Source of the DNA: Legionella gratiana
GTDB taxonomy: Bacteria > Pseudomonadota > Gammaproteobacteria > Legionellales > Legionellaceae
Assembly (NCBI RefSeq): GCF_001467695.1
Contig: NZ_LNYE01000023.1
Location: 198,851 to 248,448 of the forward strand
DNA: 49,598 nucleotides
Direction: 5' to 3'
Part shown: positions 41,231-49,598 of the stretch, in pieces
Position numbering within the stretch: position 1 is the stretch's first letter
How the letters are laid out: each line of letters starts with the position of its first letter
Notes under the pieces: model-generated
Seen by the model: only the letters and a program-made list of their open reading frames with translations
Databases searched by the model: none
What the model was told of the DNA's origin: nothing
Made by a program: the position numbers and the translations under genes

Positions 41231-42445
41231 TTAATGTTGTTCAAAATAGTCGGGTGGTACACCGTAAATGGAACAAGCCAAAGCTTTACTGGATTTGTTT
41301 TCCCAGTCAGGATTTTTAAGAATATCCATTGCATTCTCATAGCCTATTTTCATACGATAATTAATTGCTGAGCGCACGAAATTATAATCTTTGAACGAAT
41401 GGGCAAAAGGAGTGCCGCGATAAATAATATGCACCACACTGAAATGTTTGCTATGGCCTAACTCCAGTATTTTCTGAACTTCAGGATCTTTTTTGGCTTC
41501 AGGACTTAATTTTTCCCCTAAAAACTGTATAGCTGCCTGCAAGTTTTGACGGCTGGTATATACATTGGTGAGTCGTCGTGAGTGGCTGGCATAACGAATG
41601 TCTTTTTGCCGCTCCTCAAGTTCATCCATGGTTTGCGGTAATCGTCCGCGTAGACTGAAACAGTCTACTACAAAACATAACGTATCCAGTTCTGGCAAGG
41701 CATCCAGCACGGTCACAAGAGGTGTATTCGCATAGATACCGCCATCCCAGTAATAATCATTACCAATTTTGATTGCTGGAAAACCTGGAGGAAGCGCTCC
41801 GCTTGCCATGACATGCTCTGGAGTGATGATCATTTTTTGATTATTAAAAAACTCCATTTCACCAGATGCTAAATTGACTGCTCCAAGACACAGAGTTATT
41901 TTTTTATCATTAATACGATCAAAATCAATTAAATTTTCTAATGTCTGTTTGAGAATGGAAGTATCATAATAGCTGAGTTTATCAGGGGTATCATAAGTTA
42001 TGGAGGTTGGTGGAAAAAGTCGGGGTTTAAAAAAACCCTTCAGGCCATGGAAGACTGTATGCATAGCCCCTAATTGATTGTGTAGATGATGTAAAAAGTT
42101 TGGAATTTCTCCACTATAAAGCATATCGGTCCATATTTTGGGCACAATAGTGTCCCAAAACAATTCTAATTTTTCAATTTGCTTGTTTCTTGGATTACCG
42201 GCAATAATTGCACTGTTAATGGATCCGATTGAGACTCCTGCCAGAAAATCAGGATGGTATCCTTTTTTGTGGATGGCACGAAATGCACCTACTTGATAGG
42301 CTCCTAATGCACCGCCTCCCTGAAATACACAAGCAATTCGTTCGTAAGTCTGTTTGGTATTTTTTAAAGCGGCTGTAGGCTTGTTGATACGGCATAAAGG
42401 GCTTTTATGATGTTTTGATGATAATTCTTTAGTTTTTTTGCCCAT
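41231..42445 (-). CDS. Patatin-like phospholipase
   Basis: 404 aa from the ATG at 42445; an upstream in-frame TTG at 42478 is unlikely. The patatin fold carries the oxyanion loop FQGGGALGAYQVGAF (G-G-G from 43), the nucleophile GVSIGS with Ser72, and the catalytic Asp234 in YYWDGGIYANTPL (D-G-G). The region after 270 (RRLTNVYTSRQNLQAAIQFL, FSVVHIIYRG) fits the DUF3734 extension seen in bacterial patatins of the PHB-associated type. There is no signal peptide. It is predicted to be a phospholipase A or lysophospholipase. Legionellae carry several patatins, some type IV effectors and some PlpD-like. The basic N-terminus (GKKTKELSSKHHKSPLCR) is not a signal sequence. Confidence 0.9.
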   Translation of the reverse strand: MGKKTKELSSKHHKSPLCRINKPTAALKNTKQTYERIACVFQGGGALGAYQVGAFRAIHKKGYHPDFLAGVSIGSINSAIIAGNPRNKQIEKLELFWDTIVPKIWTDMLYSGEIPNFLHHLHNQLGAMHTVFHGLKGFFKPRLFPPTSITYDTPDKLSYYDTSILKQTLENLIDFDRINDKKITLCLGAVNLASGEMEFFNNQKMIITPEHVMASGALPPGFPAIKIGNDYYWDGGIYANTPLVTVLDALPELDTLCFVVDCFSLRGRLPQTMDELEERQKDIRYASHSRRLTNVYTSRQNLQAAIQFLGEKLSPEAKKDPEVQKILELGHSKHFSVVHIIYRGTPFAHSFKDYNFVRSAINYRMKIGYENAMDILKNPDWENKSSKALACSIYGVPPDYFEQH

Positions 42446-42562
42446 GCTTATTATCCCTACGGTCCTTATTAGTAACAATTATAATCGATAATTACTGAAT
42501 TTTGCCAAAAAAAATAACTTTCTTATCTTACTTATTACTAATTGTCACAAGAGATTATCCAC

Positions 42563-43672
42563 TCAATAATAGGGAACTCTCTCAATTTGGGTGGACATAA
42601 TATTGTGATGAAGCTTATTCGTAAGTTGTTCCATCCCAATAAGTGCGAATATTTTCACTGGTTCTAACGTCAATGAGCAACCGGCAAATAAGGGATCAAT
42701 AACCGCTATATTTTTAATATCTGTATTTATTTTATTGATTAAATCTTCCATGGCACTCTTTGTTTCGACTAAAGTATGGCTAGGATGCAGCAATGTTAAT
42801 CGTTTGGATAACTTATTAATGACTTTTAATAATAAATCACACACATTATTTATTTTATTTCCTACAGTTTCAGCATCATTATTGATTATTGTATTAAGAG
42901 CCTCAATAAATTGATTTGAATTTTTAATGGCTTTACCTCCAATAACTAATCCTGCTTTGACTATCCCTGTAGAAGGTTCTCCTTTTCTTTTTTGCAGTGA
43001 TTTGCTAAGTATCAAGCATAGTTCATGAAGCCTATGGATAAATGTTTCTTCAAGAACATGGGTACAAATCGAGTGGAATAATGCGGTGCTCTTATCTGCA
43101 TTTTCTGCATATTGTTTCAGTTCGTCCTCTAATTGCTGGATTTCTTGTGAATGTACCTTAGGATGATTAAATTTTTTCCATTCTTTAAGCAGCAGTGGCA
43201 TTTTTAGTAGATGTTGCATGGGATGAATCAGTCCATCCAATATTGAATTATATTTTATTGATTTTTTGAACTCATCGAGAGATGGCTGAAATAACTTCAT
43301 GGTTGATTCATAATAAACGCCAATCATTTTACTTGGCTCAAGAAATGATGTGCCGAACTCTGCATTGACTCTTATTAATAAATGTGCAATAAACGCATTG
43401 ATTTTATCGAATAATTCTTCTTCATCATCACAGTGATTTAAATATTCTTCGTTAAATTCCGGGGTAATTGGTGTACAACTCGCAATTTTATTATATTGTT
43501 CCATCTGAAGGTCCACGAGCATTTTAAATGGTTTAGTTAATCCATTGATGTAGTGTTGTACCGTTGCATGATTAACCCAAGTACTAATCGATTTGGAGGA
43601 TTGAATTACTGCATTCGTTGTTTTGCTAAATTCAAGCATACCTCTAGCTAAATTAATGAGATCTTTGTTCAT
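42563..43672 (-). CDS. Unknown all-helical 369-aa protein; candidate phasin-like or effector
   Basis: 369 aa, helical and amphipathic, without signal peptide. The first 60 residues (MNKDLINLARGMLEFSKTTN, NGLTKPFKMLVDLQMEQYNK) resemble the short amphipathic helix pairs of phasins, which coat PHB granules, but the remaining about 300 residues are unlike a phasin. Charged helices with a central Gly-rich stretch (TGIVKAGLVIGGKAIKN, about 238-254) follow. GGAG lies 5 nt before the ATG. It sits upstream of the patatin gene on the same strand (117 bp gap), which suggests a shared function at a lipid surface. Family not recognised. Confidence 0.6.
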   Translation of the reverse strand: MNKDLINLARGMLEFSKTTNAVIQSSKSISTWVNHATVQHYINGLTKPFKMLVDLQMEQYNKIASCTPITPEFNEEYLNHCDDEEELFDKINAFIAHLLIRVNAEFGTSFLEPSKMIGVYYESTMKLFQPSLDEFKKSIKYNSILDGLIHPMQHLLKMPLLLKEWKKFNHPKVHSQEIQQLEDELKQYAENADKSTALFHSICTHVLEETFIHRLHELCLILSKSLQKRKGEPSTGIVKAGLVIGGKAIKNSNQFIEALNTIINNDAETVGNKINNVCDLLLKVINKLSKRLTLLHPSHTLVETKSAMEDLINKINTDIKNIAVIDPLFAGCSLTLEPVKIFALIGMEQLTNKLHHNIMSTQIERVPYY

Positions 43673-44060
43673 CTTTTCTCCAAATCAAACGTACTTAAAC
43701 TAATTAAAGATAATGTTTTGTATAAAGTGCGTTTATTATATGCGAATTGGGTTTGGTCAACCATTTGCTATCGATGACAAAATGGAATTTGTTATTTCCA
43801 AGCCGAATACCTTCTGAAGTTTTAACTTGGGACTAAGAGATAGTTTATTGAGGAAAAGACTTCTTCCTTCTTTTTGAGTTCAAATGGAGAATAAAGTAAA
43901 TAGGTATAGAGCAATAATCTAAATTGTTTCATGAGTTATTTTATCCTCTTTATAACTATTTTTTCAAATTCTCTTGAACCTTTTATATGGATAAGTTAAT
44001 TATCAAGATGGTATCTAAATATCCAATAAAATCTTATGGGCGATTAAAGGGATTTACGAC
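43673..44060. promoter_or_regulatory. Divergent intergenic region
   Basis: 388 bp between the helical protein and the P-type ATPase genes, AT-rich. It must hold both promoters. AAAGGG lies 9 nt before the ATPase ATG. No further structure is seen. Confidence 0.35.
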
Positions 44061-47000
44061 ATGAAGGTATTAAAATCTATCTCAAAAAATTCACATGAAA
44101 CAAATCCTAAAGAAAATAGAGCATTACCGTTTCAATTGGTGCAACGTATCGAGCCGGATCGCACTTTTTATTTAAGAAGTACTGTAGAGGGAATAGGAAA
44201 TTTTTTTTCTACGCGCGTGAAAGAACTGTATCATACTTTAGCGATGACGTTTTCTTTAGACTCTATGGATTGGAGTAGCTTTAAAAAATATATTTGGCCT
44301 ACGATTTCTTCTGGGGCTGCATTAGTTCTTGGTCATTACCTCACTCAGTATATGAGTGAATATCAAATGGGGAGTCCAGAATATGATTTTATTTTTAAAT
44401 TTATTTTTGGGGCAGCCCTATTAGGTTATTGTGCTTTAAACCGTATTACAGATAAAAAATTTACATCTCAAGCCGAAATGTCTCTGGCTGTAGCCAGTGA
44501 GGTAATGGCAATAATCTATATGTACAGTTCTGTTTTTAGAGGAACTGCTTTCTTATTAAACAATGCGGTATCTGATGAATATTCATTAATTGCATCACTT
44601 GGAACGAGTGCATTGTTGGTTCCAAGTGGCATTTCTTATCTTGCGCAAAAAGCACAAGAACTTCTTATTCGATTTCAATACAATCGAGGGGCACAACGTT
44701 CAGATACAGCCATTATTTCCGGGGGACTTACTCCAATATCGAATTTATATTTTCAAATCAATCATTTTATTGCCAGTGAGCTTATGGTGAGTTCTCGTAC
44801 CTTTCAATTGGGATTGATTTCCCACAATATTCGTCATGCCGATAAAATAATCCAGAAATTTCGTAACTTACCTGCATTATTAGCTGATTTGGCGCCATCT
44901 ACTTTAAAAAAAATGAGTGTGCAGCAAGAAAAGCTTGATCATGATTATGAATATAATCATAAGTTGCATCAAGTTTTAAGATTTACATCAAATGGACCAA
45001 TGTTTGTTAGTATTCCTAGATATCAATTACGTACGGGGGATTTGGTTTATTGTGACAGCAGCATTGATTTGGCTTGTGTGCCAGTATCTGGGGAACTTCT
45101 TGCCTTAAAACGTGATGAGAAAGGAAATTTCACTCAGGCATTAGAGCAAAAAAAATTTAGTGTAAATCTTAAAGCGCAAAATGGTGAAGATGTTTGGATC
45201 GAACATCAAACCAAACCCGATTTTACTTCAAACTATAAGAAAGTAGACTTACACGCAGTTAGAGACGGTAAACAGGCAGGGGTATTGGTAGGGGATAAGT
45301 TAAATTTATACGGTAATGATACTATTTTTATTCAAGTTAAACCCGAAAAAGAGCTTTTATTAAATAGTAATTATGAAAAAAAGGCTGTGATTAATGAAAT
45401 TGTTGCGGAACGTAAACAAAGAAGCGTTTTATATTCTATTTTAGGCTCCATCATTATGGCCGCTTTTTTGCAAAGGGATATTACTTTAATGCCTGCGGAA
45501 ACAATAAAACTTATGTTTACACTTTTTCACACGATGATTCCTTTTTCTGAGGCTTTTTTAAGGGAAACAGTAAACAGCCGCTTGATGAAAACATTAAATA
45601 ATAATTTAGGAGATCAACCTTTAGAGACTATAGATGCACTTCGGGTCGTGGATTTATGTAATGCATTGGGCGGATATTATCGTGACCGATTTCCAAACGG
45701 TGTCGTTGTAATTTCAGATAAAACAGGAACTCTTACTACGACTCGAATGGATGTATTAGGTTTATGGACTACAGATATGACTCCTGATGTGCAACGGGTA
45801 TTGAAAGAGAAGAAGAACTTGCTTTTACCACAAGAAATACAATGGCTTGAGTCTTTTGAGGTATTTTGTGAGGCATTTACAAACAATAAAAAAGAATTAG
45901 AGCCCGAAGAGCATGCTGTCTTGGATCTATTCAAATCTTTGTTGAACAATCAACAAGTCTTGGAAGTGACTACTTATGGGACTAATCATTTTAAAAAAGT
46001 ACTTACAATTAAAGACAAGAAGAAAGAAATGGAGACATTTCATTTAGGTTTATATCGTACGTTTGGGGGTCGTTTCAGCTTAGTTCAGGAAGGTCTGAAT
46101 TATTTTCTTGTCTTTTGTGGGGTTCCTAATCAAGATGCATTTAAGGAAACTCCTGTGTTGCAAGCTTATGCTATGATGCAAAGCCGTACCGAAGTATTAT
46201 CCCGAGATTGGTGTATTGCTCGAGGTAAACTCCGTGCAGATGAGTTTGCTGCTTTGCACGAATTAATGGATAAGGATGATAAAAAGGAAATTGAACAGTA
46301 TCTTTTAAAAAGACCGACATTACTTAAAAATTTGATGTATTACGGCACTTTTATTATTGATAATCCCGTAAAAAAGGGAGCAGAAAAATTTATCGAGCAA
46401 TGTCGAGAAGTATCTGTTCCTGTATTTGTAGCTACCGGTGATACTGCTAGGGCTGCTGAAAATATTGCCAAGGTATTATGTCCGAAAAATGCAAAGAACA
46501 TTCTTACTATTTGTGCCAAGGAAATTAAAGAAAATACTTTTGATTTTTTAAACGAAGAAAATTGTCCAGCCGATTCGACAGTCATATTTTCAGGTATTAA
46601 TGAAGCAATCTTGGCACAATTTCAGAAACTAATGGATAGAGAGCAGGCGAAGCGTCCTGTAATTATTTTTGCAGAAATGAGTACAGAGAGTAAAGGGATG
46701 CTTGCTCGTTATCTTAAGGACCATCAGTATTTTGTAGTCGCGAATGGTGATGGCACCAATGATGTGATGATGATGAGAAATTCGAATATGGTAATCGCAC
46801 ATCAGTCAGATGATGGTACTTTTGCCCCTGGAGTCGATTCTTTATCGAATATCAGTGAAGAACAGTTACGAAGATTGTTTGGTTCTCAAAAATCGTTCTA
46901 TGAGCTTTTTGATATTAATCTTCCAAAAAGTTTATTTGTACAACAATTTGCTCCTTTAGCAAATTCACAAGAAAAACCAACAATGGCCTTGGCACTTAAA

Positions 47001-47498
47001 AGTGGAAAAATGACTTTTGATTTGGCTAAAACTGTGGGCGCGGATGTTACAGAAATGAATCAGCAGCATTGGTATAGTGTTGTTTTTGATTTATTATGGT
47101 TGTGGATTTCATTTTATGAAATTAATGAAAGTGCCGATTTGCCTATGGATAATCGAAATATAAATGCTTCAAGGTTGATTTCCAATACTATGGCAATTGC
47201 TTTGACAATTGCTGTTTTCCAATCCTTTGTCAATTATGCTTTTTTTAATGAGTCTACTAATTTGACCAGTATGATCATTATGCTGAGTCTTTTACCTCTA
47301 GTTCTAAAAAGTATTTTTTCAGGATTTAGAATGGTGCAGGATAGTGTCTGTCCTCCGCTGAAAACCATAGAAGTAGAAAAAAAAGAAGTCGAATCGAGTT
47401 CTACTCGCTCGTCAGTGTTACGTTATTTGGGTTCTTTTTTTTCGCATAAGCCAATGAAGCAATTAGAGGATATGAGTAGCATTCCCAAGCCTCAGTGA
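44061..47498 (+). CDS. Atypical P-type ATPase, 1145 aa
   Basis: The phosphorylation site VVISDKTGTLTTTRMD has Asp553, and the P-domain hinge VVANGDGTNDVMMMRNS has Asp897 and Asp901. The VFVATGDTARAAENIAK segment is the GDxxxTA motif. N-terminal helices (about 80-200) precede an A domain beginning YQLRTGDLVYCDSSIDLACV, but the dephosphorylation loop TGES is absent where expected; the region reads PVSGELLALKRDEKG and then FSVNLKAQNGED. The helix before the P domain reads FHTMIPFSEAFLRETV, where the usual PEGL-type motif would be. Only about three helices follow the P domain (1015-1090). The tail is acidic then basic (TIEVEKKEVESSSTRSSV). A huge N domain is inserted. Transported ion or lipid unknown; P4/P5-like membership is possible. 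Confidence 0.8.
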   Translation: MKVLKSISKNSHETNPKENRALPFQLVQRIEPDRTFYLRSTVEGIGNFFSTRVKELYHTLAMTFSLDSMDWSSFKKYIWPTISSGAALVLGHYLTQYMSEYQMGSPEYDFIFKFIFGAALLGYCALNRITDKKFTSQAEMSLAVASEVMAIIYMYSSVFRGTAFLLNNAVSDEYSLIASLGTSALLVPSGISYLAQKAQELLIRFQYNRGAQRSDTAIISGGLTPISNLYFQINHFIASELMVSSRTFQLGLISHNIRHADKIIQKFRNLPALLADLAPSTLKKMSVQQEKLDHDYEYNHKLHQVLRFTSNGPMFVSIPRYQLRTGDLVYCDSSIDLACVPVSGELLALKRDEKGNFTQALEQKKFSVNLKAQNGEDVWIEHQTKPDFTSNYKKVDLHAVRDGKQAGVLVGDKLNLYGNDTIFIQVKPEKELLLNSNYEKKAVINEIVAERKQRSVLYSILGSIIMAAFLQRDITLMPAETIKLMFTLFHTMIPFSEAFLRETVNSRLMKTLNNNLGDQPLETIDALRVVDLCNALGGYYRDRFPNGVVVISDKTGTLTTTRMDVLGLWTTDMTPDVQRVLKEKKNLLLPQEIQWLESFEVFCEAFTNNKKELEPEEHAVLDLFKSLLNNQQVLEVTTYGTNHFKKVLTIKDKKKEMETFHLGLYRTFGGRFSLVQEGLNYFLVFCGVPNQDAFKETPVLQAYAMMQSRTEVLSRDWCIARGKLRADEFAALHELMDKDDKKEIEQYLLKRPTLLKNLMYYGTFIIDNPVKKGAEKFIEQCREVSVPVFVATGDTARAAENIAKVLCPKNAKNILTICAKEIKENTFDFLNEENCPADSTVIFSGINEAILAQFQKLMDREQAKRPVIIFAEMSTESKGMLARYLKDHQYFVVANGDGTNDVMMMRNSNMVIAHQSDDGTFAPGVDSLSNISEEQLRRLFGSQKSFYELFDINLPKSLFVQQFAPLANSQEKPTMALALKSGKMTFDLAKTVGADVTEMNQQHWYSVVFDLLWLWISFYEINESADLPMDNRNINASRLISNTMAIALTIAVFQSFVNYAFFNESTNLTSMIIMLSLLPLVLKSIFSGFRMVQDSVCPPLKTIEVEKKEVESSSTRSSVLRYLGSFFSHKPMKQLEDMSSIPKPQ

Positions 47499-47502
47499 TT
47501 AG

Positions 47503-47543
47503 TGGACTTTGCATATGTGATAGTAGCTAAGTCCATATTTTTT
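47503..47543 (+). terminator. Rho-independent terminator of the P-type ATPase gene
   Basis: A 7-bp stem, TGGACTT / AAGTCCA, with a 19-nt loop is followed by TATTTTTT, starting 5 bp after the stop codon. The T-tract overlaps the end of the convergent EamA gene. Confidence 0.5.
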
Positions 47544-47967
47544 AGGAGAGGCTGATGATTATTACTCCAGCGAAAATTAAAAAACCACCAATGATGACTG
47601 AGGAATTTACATGAGTTTCATTAAATAAAAACCAAGTAAAAATAATGGTAAATAAGGGATAAATTAATTCCAATATCCCTGCGATTGTGGCATTTTTCAG
47701 GTTAATTGATGTGGCAATGAAAAAACTTGCAAGAAGAAGAACGGCAATCTCTGCGATTGTTAACCATAAAAGACCGGCATCAGCAGCCAAAACTTGAACG
47801 TCTTTTTTCATTGTCGTAAAAAACGAAATACCGGTAAATAATAAAGCGCCAATGATCATTTCCAATGCTAATAACGTAACGGGTGATATGCTGCGTAATA
47901 CTTTTTCAGCTAATGCGTAATTGAATCCCCATAAAATGGCAGCAGAAATCGCAAAAGTAAACCACAT
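47542..47967 (-). CDS. Half-size EamA/DMT-family membrane protein
   Basis: 141 aa from the ATG at 47967 (AAGGAG 7 nt upstream; a GTG one codon earlier is too close). Four to five hydrophobic helices (FTFAISAAILWGFNYALAEK, LALEMIIGALLFTGISFFTT, LTIAEIAVLLLASFFIATSI, IIGGFLIFAGVIIISLS) correspond to one EamA repeat, typical of small drug/metabolite transporters that work as dimers. Motifs include the W-G-F in helix 1 and the L-x-P-L-F-T-x-I-F-x-x-L-F-x-x-E region (IYPLFTIIFTWFLFNETH). Substrate unknown. Last chromosomal gene before the insertion sequence. Confidence 0.85.
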   Translation of the reverse strand: MWFTFAISAAILWGFNYALAEKVLRSISPVTLLALEMIIGALLFTGISFFTTMKKDVQVLAADAGLLWLTIAEIAVLLLASFFIATSINLKNATIAGILELIYPLFTIIFTWFLFNETHVNSSVIIGGFLIFAGVIIISLS

Positions 47968-48147
47968 CACTGTACTCCTTGGAAAACAGACGAACGCATG
48001 AGCTGAACATTATATCATCAAAAAGATAATAAATCAATCTAAAAGAGGAATGCCGCATTGCTTCATAAAAAATGTTACCCAAAATAGGAATTTTTAGATT
48101 CGTTGCCTCATAAATAATGTTACCGAAGGAAGAAAAGGGACATTAGA

Positions 48148-49332
48148 ATGGGGAAGCTTTCGATGGATCTTTATTTGGATAATGTGATTAAGAAATATCA
48201 AAAAGCGAATAGGCGCGAAAAAAGTGCACTATTAGAAGAATTATGTACGATAAGTGGTTATCACAAGAAGCATGCGATAAGAGTGTTAAATCAAAGAAAA
48301 CAGCCTAAGAAAGAGACGAAATCGAAACGAGGTCGTAAAGAACGTTATTCAATGCAGCTTTATTTAGAGCCTCTAAAGCGCATCTGGCTGGCAACAGACC
48401 AATTATGTGGGAAACGTTTAGAAAGAGCGATGCCTTTGTGGTTACCTTACTACAGCAGTGCTTATGATGATCTTGCCCCAGAGATTTATGAAGGGCTACT
48501 TGGTATGAGCGCATCCACTATCGATCGCATGCTATCTAAAGCAGGAGTTAAGGTGCAACGAGGTTTAAGTGGGACAAAACCCGGTACGATTTTAAAAAAG
48601 CATATTCCCATAAAAACAGATCAATGGAATGAGGAAAAACCTGGCTTTCTAGAAGCGGATACAGTAGCTCACTGTGGTTCGTCATTAGCAGGAGATTTCG
48701 CCTGGAGTTTAACAATGACGGACATATGCACCACCTGGACTGAAAATAGAGCCGTATGGAACAAAGGAGCAATAGGTGTATTAACTCAAATAGAAGATAT
48801 TGAAAAAAGCCTGCCTTTTGATATTTTAGGATTCGATTCAGATAACGGAAATGAGTTTTTAAATTGGCACTTAATTCGATATTTTACTCACGCAGAACGG
48901 CCTAGATACATTCAATTGACACGTTCAAGACCCTATCATAGCGATGATAATGCCCACGTAGAGCAGAAAAACTGGACTCATGTTCGCCAGTTATTTGGCT
49001 ATGAACGATTTGATAAAAAAGAGGTTGTTGAATTAATGAATGATTTATATAGAAATGAAGTCTCATTAATGAACAATTATTTTCTTCCCAATACAAAACT
49101 CATTGAAAAACAGAGAGTTGATGCGAAAATCATTAAAAAATATGACAAACCCTGCACACCCTATCAACGATTAATGAAATCAGAATATATTTCTAAAGCA
49201 AAAAAAGAAGAACTTCAGAAAATCTATAATACTCTTAATCCTTTTGAATTAAGAACTATTATAAAGAAGAAAGTAGATCGTATTTTTAGGTTAATAAACA
49301 ATAAATATGATAAAAATTTATGCTATAAATAA
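48148..49332 (+). CDS. DDE transposase, ISNCY/IS1202-like family
   Basis: 394 aa, an intact transposase. The N-terminus has a helix-turn-helix with the basic motif ALLEELCTISGYHKKHAIRV followed by a Lys/Arg-rich linker (KQPKKETKSKRGRKER). The rve-like catalytic core has FLEADTVAHCG (Asp171), LGFDSDNGNEFLN (Asp232) and DDNAHVEQKNW (Glu272), a complete DDE triad in the spacing of ISNCY/integrase-core transposases. AAAAGGGA lies 7 nt before the ATG. The gene is uninterrupted, so the copy may be active. Confidence 0.9.
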   Translation: MGKLSMDLYLDNVIKKYQKANRREKSALLEELCTISGYHKKHAIRVLNQRKQPKKETKSKRGRKERYSMQLYLEPLKRIWLATDQLCGKRLERAMPLWLPYYSSAYDDLAPEIYEGLLGMSASTIDRMLSKAGVKVQRGLSGTKPGTILKKHIPIKTDQWNEEKPGFLEADTVAHCGSSLAGDFAWSLTMTDICTTWTENRAVWNKGAIGVLTQIEDIEKSLPFDILGFDSDNGNEFLNWHLIRYFTHAERPRYIQLTRSRPYHSDDNAHVEQKNWTHVRQLFGYERFDKKEVVELMNDLYRNEVSLMNNYFLPNTKLIEKQRVDAKIIKKYDKPCTPYQRLMKSEYISKAKKEELQKIYNTLNPFELRTIIKKKVDRIFRLINNKYDKNLCYK

Positions 49333-49375
49333 TATACGGTACAGCCGGGGACGGCAATGCCGTGAGGATACAATC

Positions 49376-49401
49376 GAAGGGGCCTCATTACCGGCCCCTT
49401 C
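49376..49401 (+). terminator. GC-rich hairpin downstream of the transposase
   Basis: GAAGGGGCC / GGCCCCTTC, a 9-bp perfect stem with an 8-nt loop, 43 bp after the transposase stop and inside the element. CGGCAATGCCG just before is a second short palindrome. No T-tract follows, so it may instead block read-through in or out of the element. Confidence 0.5.
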
Positions 49402-49509
49402 ACCTCGCTAGGATATTTTTAGAGGATATTTATATTAATAATGTCTCTGTTCGGTAACATGAATTATGAGGCAACGAAAAACTCTTCGGTAACATTTATT
49501 TATGAAGCA

Positions 49510-49598
49510 TCACTAAGAGCTATTTCAGTTCATGCAAAACGATAAGTCGACCTACCAGCTCTTTAAATCTGACTCATCAAATCATATCAATTCAATGC
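49510..49598. other. Flanking DNA right of the insertion sequence
   Basis: 89 bp of chromosomal sequence; no feature recognised. Confidence 0.4.

Larger units (their letters stand above)
48059..49509 (+). mobile_element. Insertion sequence, ISNCY/IS1202-like, about 1.45 kb
   Basis: The ends are inverted: TGCTTCATAAAAAATGTTAC on the left and TGCTTCATAAATAAATGTTA read inward from the right. Each end carries a second internal copy of the motif TGCCTCATAA...ATGTTACCGAA (48104-48128 left, 49450-49473 right). A single transposase gene fills the element. I find no convincing target duplication, so exact outer boundaries could shift by a few bases. Confidence 0.8.

Overview
The window looks like chromosomal DNA of a Legionella species outside L. 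pneumophila. The supports are low GC, many long eukaryote-like or unrecognised proteins with acidic or basic C-terminal tails of the Dot/Icm (type IVB) effector kind, a family-typical phasin-type PHB depolymerase, a Pht-like MFS transporter, and a cyclodipeptide synthase of the type I recall from Fluoribacter (Legionella) dumoffii. The genus call is inference from gene content.

Layout. 1-1933: 5' part of a large minus-strand gene that leaves the window, possibly GT-B-like. 2152-7336: housekeeping and membrane genes (acyl-CoA dehydrogenase, bestrophin-like channel, small membrane and secreted proteins, exported lipase-like hydrolase). 7389-16485: a giant 1407-residue protein with a zeta-toxin-like P-loop domain, a universal stress protein, small unknowns, an alpha/beta hydrolase and a 510-residue protein ending in a DcpS-like HIT domain. 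16701-22399: phaZ, then an efflux operon (outer-membrane lipoprotein, HlyD adaptor, FUSC permease split into two genes). 22508-24403: Lrp regulator divergent from an MFS transporter.

24869-26190 is a scar. tRNA-Lys(CTT) is followed 1.2 kb later by a copy of its 3' end, and a broken serine-protease gene lies between them. That gene carries a 255-bp insertion with Tn5/IS50-like ends and a 9-bp target duplication. Right of the scar (26352-28681) are a small one-TM protein, a divergent mitochondrial-carrier-like protein and a clan CD (caspase-fold) peptidase-like protein. Then come argE, a small secreted protein, a PAS hybrid histidine kinase and, divergent from it, a 449-residue tRNA-dependent cyclodipeptide synthase with a long C-terminal extension.

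33949-41044: decayed gene remnants, palindromic repeats, a coiled-coil protein with a hydrophobic tail, a DUF2157-like membrane protein, a DUF945 protein and a secreted protein with duplicated Ig-like modules plus propeller-like repeats. 41231-49509: a patatin phospholipase, an unknown helical protein, a 1145-residue P-type ATPase without a recognisable TGES motif, a half-size EamA transporter and an ISNCY-like insertion sequence with doubled terminal repeats.

Six proteins are the most interesting: the cyclodipeptide synthase, the DcpS-like protein, the carrier-like protein, the caspase-fold protein, the zeta-toxin-like giant and the odd P-type ATPase. Their functions are inferred from motifs read by eye, without database searches.
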